From Acanthaster planci (lineage: Eukaryota; Echinodermata; Asteroidea; Valvatida; Acanthasteridae): a stretch of DNA of 60,000 nucleotides. Location of the stretch: the NCBI RefSeq assembly GCF_001949145.1, contig NW_019091486.1, positions 425,745-485,744 on the forward strand. Reading direction: 5' to 3'. The notes under the pieces were generated by a model. It did not search any database. It had not been told where the DNA came from and worked only from the letters and a program-made list of their open reading frames with translations. Position numbers and translations under genes: made by a program. This document shows, in pieces, positions 45,650 through 60,000 of the stretch; the stretch's first letter is position 1; each line of letters begins with the position of its first letter.

Positions 45650-45970
45650 CGCTTATGCCGCCATATTGGCCGTCAAACGCATGCTATGTAACGTATGCAA
45701 ATACACGTACGAGCACACGTGCCGTAGGGTGCCATATCGTGAGGGTACTTCAAAAGATCTGTATTTTTATCGGACTCCTGCCGATCGGCAACGAAGAGCA
45801 AAATGGATTGCTGCAATCGATGCAAAACTTTTCCGAAAACTGGACTCCAAACTCGCACACGCGACTCTGCAGTGTTCACTTCTTTGCGGGAGGGCCATAC
45901 ATAGGACTAACGTTTGTAGGCCTACAATTCCCCCACGTGGCACACTTCGAACCTTTGGTTGACTTTCGTT
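45650..45970 (+). pseudogene. THAP-type zinc finger fragment with frameshifts
   Basis: One frame gives CNVC, then YFYRTPADRQRRAKWIAAI. The next frame gives NFSENWTPNSHTRLCSVHFFAGG. Together these match the C2CH THAP domain (C-x2-C ... W ... C-x2-H with the WIAAI and RLCS-HF signatures). A single-base change in an A run near 45813 separates the two halves, and a second shift follows GG. It could be a transposon-derived relic (P-element-like transposases carry THAP), a decayed gene, or an intact gene with sequence errors. Confidence 0.6.
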
Positions 45971-46204
45971 TCATATTACTGCCAAACCTTTGAAATAATA
46001 TCGTGCTCTGTGAACACCATCCAAATTACATGTATTAGCCGTGTCGGCTAATACGATGTCTTTCATGAAATTCGTCATTTTTGTTCTCAAACATCGATCC
46101 AAATTGCGTGTCACTATGCAGTGAGTGTAAGTCTCACGAGTTGGCATGACGGCCAATATGGCAAGCTAGTCGAAAGTTACATGAAGTCCGTGAATGACCA
46201 ACAT

Positions 46205-46455
46205 AGGGGCGCCCGCTGGTCTAGCTACTAGCTGTTCCCTGCCAGAGCTGCAGTCCACCCCGAGCAGAAGCACCCCAACTGATGACGGTTGTAAAGAGCC
46301 ATGTTGATCAGGAGTGTTCATTTTAATTGTTGGTAACCACGCGACCATAACCCGTGCATTTCCTCATCGTTCATGAACAAGAGAAGTGGCATGCAGTTCG
46401 ACCAAGGAGCCTAAGTCTGTTGCTGGGAAAACTGCGCCCTCTCTTGGTCTCGCTC
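46205..46455 (-). repeat. Dispersed 240-bp repeat, copy 4
   Basis: An inverted copy. The reverse strand reads ACCAAGAGAGGGCGCAGTTT, then AACATGGCTCTTTACAACCG, then CTTCTGCTCGGGGTGGA. It lies between the THAP fragment and PSMC4. Confidence 0.7.
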
Positions 46456-47699
46456 AAGGCTCACATTGGCTGAGTTCGGGCGGCTTGTTCTCGTATGTTC
46501 ACGAACCGCTGGATTTGCTGTTCGTTAGTCGGCCGCTCGAACGCCGGGAACGTACAACCGGTTATTGCTGGTTGTTGCATGCAACATGGCGGCATCCCTG
46601 TACGTTCTTTCAGAGTGAACTTTGGAAAGCTGGGCTGAATTCTTTTCTATTTAAAAAGGAACATTCATTTCTTTGCTATGGAAAAATGATTATTGTTAAT
46701 TTTGTAAAATTTCCCTTTAGGAGCAATCTCGATATTTTTTTGCGGCTGTTCAAAAATCTAAATTTCACGAGTGTTCCCGTGTGTTCCTGTAAAACCCCGC
46801 CGAGGAGGTGGTGCGTGATCCTGTTCCGGGAACAGTGTTCTTGAGTCGTGTTCCCACCGTTCAAGCGCGAGAACAAGAGACCCGTGTCAAGAACAGGCCA
46901 CCCGAACTCGACCTCAGTGTACAGAGAGCAGCACCAACTTCTGACTTTGGAACCCAAAAGGATGTTCATTATGTGTCCAGTGCGGCACGCACCTTGTCTC
47001 CTTATTGTTCCACATTATGTCATTTTGGTTCCATCAATTGGGACATTCGTATCATGTCGCAACTCCATCTATAAATAGCTCTAGCTGTCCCCCATGGCCC
47101 ACCAGAAGCCACAAGTCCTTGAAAATAATGTGCTTGCATAGGGTTGCACTTGCAACAAATTAGCGCCCATAGAATACAGTGCAAAATCAGACCGAATTAG
47201 CCGCACCGCCTGTTGGCTCTCGGGACTCAGAGGTTGGCTTCCTTTTTTCCCTGGAAATTCAAGATTATGGCCAGAAGATCACTTTCCGTTTCAATTTTAC
47301 GGGGGTTAGCCACAATTTTTTGTTGCCTTTCCCGGAGATACTCCCAAATACATGTAGTTGTAAAACTATGCGCTCAGATCTGAATGTGGCCGTCCACCGT
47401 AACCTCCGAGTCTATCCAAACTTAGGTCCGCAATTTGAAACTTTTTGTGAAAGAAATACCTCGAACTGGAAACTACCAGTCCCAAATTCAGGATCTATAG
47501 AAATATTTCTATGATCCCTCCTATTTATGGCATGTCTTAAACCCCGTGTAAACACTGTAAAAACCCGTGTGATCACAAAATATTAATGCGCTAGCGCACA
47601 GAAATCCAACAATTTGGTGGAATGCACCAGAGGGCGTGATCGTAAAAAAAATTGTAACTCCGTCTCTAAGGGCGCCCCCTATTTGTACCAGTAATGAGG

Positions 47700-47810
47700 C
47701 GACTGTGAGAGCATGTTGCCAACAGGTCAACGGCTCGACGCGACGTCCCAGCGTCGCGTCGTCGCGTAGCGTCGTGGCGCTGGGTCGACGGGATGCAATT
47801 TTGGCGGCTA
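47700..47810. promoter_or_regulatory. CpG-dense palindromic stretch upstream of PSMC4
   Basis: A run of CGACG/GTCGCG words, with GTCCCAGCG and CGCTGGGTCG able to form a hairpin, about 0.3 kb before the PSMC4 start codon. Its CpG density stands out from the AT-rich surroundings. A promoter role is inferred from position only. Confidence 0.35.
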
Positions 47811-48083
47811 AAGAACACCGTATTTTCCGCCTTTGGCGTTCTATCCGTTTGAAACATAAAACAGCCGTTCGTTACCCTTATAAAAATGCATCTTTTTCCT
47901 TTACTAATAAAAACTAATAAAATCAAATTTATTTGCAATATCATGAACTATTAAAAAAATTATTTTCATTTGAAATAGCGATTTTAATTTTTTTGTTCTT
48001 GAAAAACGGGATCGTTTTCTTTTAATAACCAAGCTAAGATAAAACCTTTGGACGAGGTTGAACCTTCGACCTAAGAAAGCAAC

Positions 48084-56749
<8,666 letters not shown>

Positions 56750-57062
56750 TCTCTTTGCGTTGCACCCAGAAGCATCTTGGGTCTCGTTTCCTTGCGTGTG
56801 TCTTTACGCAAACCTGGATCGGTTTCAATTCATGCACACCAGGCAGAATGTGCATCTCTTTTGTATTTGACCGCGGAACTGGCTAAACAGTGGATCAATT
56901 TCTGGCTCGGATTTTTGTTCAACCACAAGTCAATTTCCTCCTAACGCTGCGCTCATGCATTCAAGTTGCACTCCAGTGTCCCTTGGTTGAAACAATTTTG
57001 TAAAATCCCTGTGCAGCTTATTTTTGCCATTTGTTGCAACCCCTGTGGTGAATAACGGTTAA

Positions 57063-57068
57063 AATAAA
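57063..57068 (+). terminator. Candidate polyadenylation signal of PSMC4
   Basis: The first AATAAA seen after the PSMC4 stop, about 315 bp downstream. Usage is inferred from position only. Confidence 0.45.
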
Positions 57069-57218
57069 TCCGGGGGTTATTTTCATGTGAATGGTTCCCT
57101 CCGAGCGAAGAAATTAAATAGGCTGTCTGGCGGTGTGATCGTCACCAAGGGCCTGCTTCCAAATGGTCAACTACATGATCCGAAATGTTCATCGTTAGGG
57201 CGACGGTGGTGCTATGAG

Positions 57219-57375
57219 CCAGTTCTGTATTTCAGGAAAGCAAGGGTCATTTGGGGAACAAAGGTCATGTGCCAGTCCGCACGGGGCCGTGCTGAGAGGG
57301 CAGATCTTGCACGCACGTCCAAATGACTTTGGACACATTTCATTTGAGGTATGCGCTGTCCGAATACAGAACTGG
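57219..57375. repeat. Inverted repeat downstream of PSMC4
   Basis: A perfect 13-bp inverted pair, CCAGTTCTGTATT at 57219-57231 and AATACAGAACTGG at 57363-57375, with weaker pairing further in (GGTCATTTGG against CCAAATGAC). It may be a small MITE. Confidence 0.5.
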
Positions 57376-58697
57376 ATCATCATAGTTCACTGTAGGCCGT
57401 GTTTATTTTGCACAGATCTGGATCACGATCAGTAATCAATTGCTGGTTTCGGACACCACCAAACTCGCCTAACGCATGGTGCGAACCAGTGTTAGGATAT
57501 CTAATCGAAATCCAGATCCTTTTGAAACAAACGCAGCCGTAGTCCCCACTCAAACTTCCACTCATCTGTTAGGAAGGACTGGATTCCACCCAGCTCCTCA
57601 GTGTGAATAAGATTGTGAAAGAAGGCTTTATCCAAGCCCATTTACAAATTACACGGCAGCAGCTTGAAATAATGCACAGTCTAAGGCTGCGGCTGCAACC
57701 ACTTCCCCGTACAGGTGTGTGTAATTCCAAGCTACAACCAAGAGAAAATCTTAAATGGCCTAAAATATGTTTTCAGAACTATGTGTGTAGTAGTTTGTGT
57801 TATTTCTGTTATGTAAGAAATGGAGGCTTTTCATACCCCTGTTCAGTTAAATGCAGTCGCACTTTGGTATTAAAGTGCGTACCTATTTTTGCAGGTCGTA
57901 GTACTGTTGCATTTTCCAAGGCTGCTTGCCAACTGTGTTGAAGGTAGAGTGGGGCATGTTTTACATTTCTTGCACAGTTTGAAACACGAAAGGAAGAATT
58001 TCAGGGGGAGGGGGGGACATCATTTTTCAGGCAAAAGCTTGATTTCATTTCAAATGTTGGGCTGATTTGAGGCCTTAGTGAGGTGCGTTCCCGCATCTCG
58101 GGCCTAATTTCCAGACTCCGCGCAAGAACCAGACTGGCATCCCGGATCTTAATTGGGTTATCTGTGAACTTTGGAAGGAGAGGGATTTCTGCCCCCTTCC
58201 CTTTCATTTCCCTGCCCCTTCCCAACCAGCCTGGTCGGATTATGCCACTCTGTACTTGACATTTTATGTCACAAAATTGTCATCATTATCATTTAAATGT
58301 TTTATCAGACTTACAAAATAAACATGGATGTCTGTTTACCTTTAAAGTCTGTTCAGGTCTGACTTTTTGTGTCCTTGTCTTGTTTTCTTTTGGGGGGAGG
58401 TGTTATGAAAACTGTCATTACATGTCCCATGCAGCCTACATGTATCTACCTTGTTATGAAAAAAGGACGAATTCAAAAGAAATCGTCGAAGTGCCCACTC
58501 GACTTCCGAGGAAAACAATAGCGGGCAGGGATTATTAAGAAATTCGCTGTGGCTTTTCCTAGAAGATATGGCATATGAAACAGTCGTCGTTGCCACTATT
58601 CACTTGTCACGTCACTGATCTCGCGGCCGGTGGGTCGCGTGGCACTTTGACCTTTGTTCCCTTTCGTGTTCGAGTTCAAGCCGGTTGGACACCGAAA

Positions 58698-59860
58698 ATG
58701 TCGCTCCGTGTACTTGTAGGAGTTAAAAGAGTCATCGATTATGCCGTCAAGGTAAAGAAATTTGCTCTTTGAAAAAATACTTGTGTATGGTAATATGATA
58801 TGTAGTTAGGGTGAAATTGGTTGATCCTGAGGGCAATTTTTACAGCAGAAATTAACCCCCCGAGTGTCACTAACTCCATCATCAGATCACCGATGTGTCT
58901 GTGGTGTGGGCATTTGACCTGAGCAAACTAAAGTTTGGCTGTAGGCCCCTAGCCTATATGTACATGATGTAGGCCTACATGTAATACATGATGTATGTAG
59001 AGTGTATTGTGAATGATTATTAAATGAAATAAAAATTAATTATTAACTTGAATAACAATATATGGAAAGAAAATCAAAAGAAAAAACATATTTAGTACAA
59101 CCCCAGAAAAACTTGAAAATTAAAAACAAGAATTTAGGCCTAAATAAATTATTCCCCCCCAAAACAAAATTAGGTCTACTCCAGTAAAAACTTGAAAAGT
59201 AAAAAAATTGTCATTATTATGATTTAATTAGTTATATGGGGGATGATAGGAATTTATAAAGGATTTTGAAACAGACAAAAATGATATTTATCCCACCGCA
59301 GCATCATCAACATTGATAACTGCCACCGGCACGAAGTGGTTAAGCTTGTGAGCTCTGAAGACAAATGACACTGCATTCGATTTGGATGCTATTCATGTAT
59401 TTATTTGAACAGATAAAACAAGAGAAAACTTGTTTTCCTTAGAGGTTCTCTTTTAAGTACACTGTATTTTGAACTTACAAAATAGTAGTCCATCTATACG
59501 AAATAGTTATACGAACGTACATGTCCTATTCACTCTTCCATTCAGAAGTGACACTGACAACTTAGTGAAACAGTCTTTACCAAATCAAAAGGTTTTTTTT
59601 CAATGCTGTTCTTTGGTCGTTGAGAAGTGTTCATCACGTCTCATTGTGTATGTGCTCTGAAACTTAACATATACGATTCATGTTTGATGATGAATCTCTA
59701 GGTTCGGGTGCGGCCGGACAAGATGGGCGTGGTCACCGATGGGGTGAAACACAGCATGAACCCCTTTGATGAGATTGCGGTAGAGGAGGCGGTGAGACTC
59801 AAAGAGAAGAAGATCGTCAAGGAGATTGTTGCCGTCAGCTGTGGCCCTGCAAAGTGTCAG
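58698..59860 (+). CDS. ETFB: Electron transfer flavoprotein beta subunit, first two exons (continues beyond the right edge)
   Basis: Exon 58698-58751 encodes [18 protein letters not shown], with a GTAAAG donor in phase 0. Exon 59702-59860 encodes [20 protein letters not shown], then [15 protein letters not shown] and [10 protein letters not shown], with donor GTACTA. This is the N-terminal part of ETF-beta, the mitochondrial-matrix partner of ETF-alpha. ETF passes electrons from acyl-CoA dehydrogenases to ETF-QO. Animal ETFB starts just before LRVLV, so I use the ATG at 58698. The in-frame ATG at 58575 would add 41 residues with no family support. The gene lies about 1.95 kb downstream of PSMC4 on the same strand. 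Confidence 0.95.
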
Positions 59861-60000
59861 GTACTAATGGCATCAGCTGCTTTATGTTTGTTTGCGTGTC
59901 CTACCTAGTGCGGACACTCCTTTGGGTTTGGTGCAGTGGCCAAAACGTGGTGAAAATACTTATTTTTCTTGCACAGTGAAGACTCTTGGCGATTTTTGTT

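Larger units (their letters stand above)
56750..58697. other. PSMC4 3' region and ETFB 5' flank
   Basis: This contains the PSMC4 3' UTR with its candidate poly(A) signal and the inverted repeat at 57219-57375. The sequence around 58.6 kb is CpG-richer, as expected near the ETFB promoter. No other gene seen. Confidence 0.55.

Noticed and set aside
58575-58697. N-terminal extension of ETFB from an upstream in-frame ATG
   Set aside because: Animal ETF-beta starts at the LRVLV segment, and the extension has no recognisable similarity.

Overview
The window is animal nuclear DNA. It has GT-AG introns, spread-out exons, fixed transposon relics, tRNA-derived and foldback elements, and two assembly gaps (6843-7171 and 55394-55929). 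Frequent TAGGCCTA-type words, about 60% A+T, a secreted multi-domain gene built from phase-1 modules and close paralogues placed in tandem suggest a marine invertebrate. An echinoderm or related deuterostome is my best guess, from general impression rather than a marker gene.

Left two thirds (1-37.6 kb, minus strand): two tandem paralogous genes for large secreted proteins with several Frizzled-type cysteine-rich domains (CRDs). Gene A (37557 to 16982) can be assembled from 17 exons. Every splice phase agrees and the coding length is 3159 nt, which encodes 1052 residues. The order is signal peptide, CRD1, acidic linker, CRD2, CRD3, a degenerate Ig-like module, CRD4, an Ig domain, CRD5, and a C-terminal module with W-x-D-x-x-G-x-G-x-x-D-Y-C-R repeats. 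I see no transmembrane segment and no kinase. Gene B starts at 11409 (or 8991) and runs off the left edge after CRD3. Its two 5' exons lie in a 2.4-kb cassette that is present twice in tandem (7413-9790 and 9793-12197). The last two exons of gene A are also duplicated downstream (about 14.7-16.6 kb), and that copy is broken. A degenerate GT92 glycosyltransferase fragment sits upstream of each gene, so the duplicated unit was probably GT92 relic plus CRD gene.

Middle (37.6-48 kb): foldback elements, an intact single-exon GT92 glycosyltransferase gene on the minus strand (40875-42236), a frameshifted THAP-domain fragment (about 45.65-45.97 kb), and one copy of a roughly 240-bp dispersed repeat.

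Right part (48-60 kb, plus strand): two housekeeping genes. PSMC4/Rpt3 of the 26S proteasome is complete in 10 exons (48084-56749, 419 aa). Two minisatellites and an assembly gap lie in its introns. The first two exons of ETFB (58698-59860) follow.

The most unusual content is the CRD gene pair. CRDs bind Wnt acyl groups in Frizzled and sFRP proteins, so a soluble protein with five CRDs and Ig domains could be an extracellular Wnt or lipid trap. That role is inference; the architecture is read directly from the sequence.
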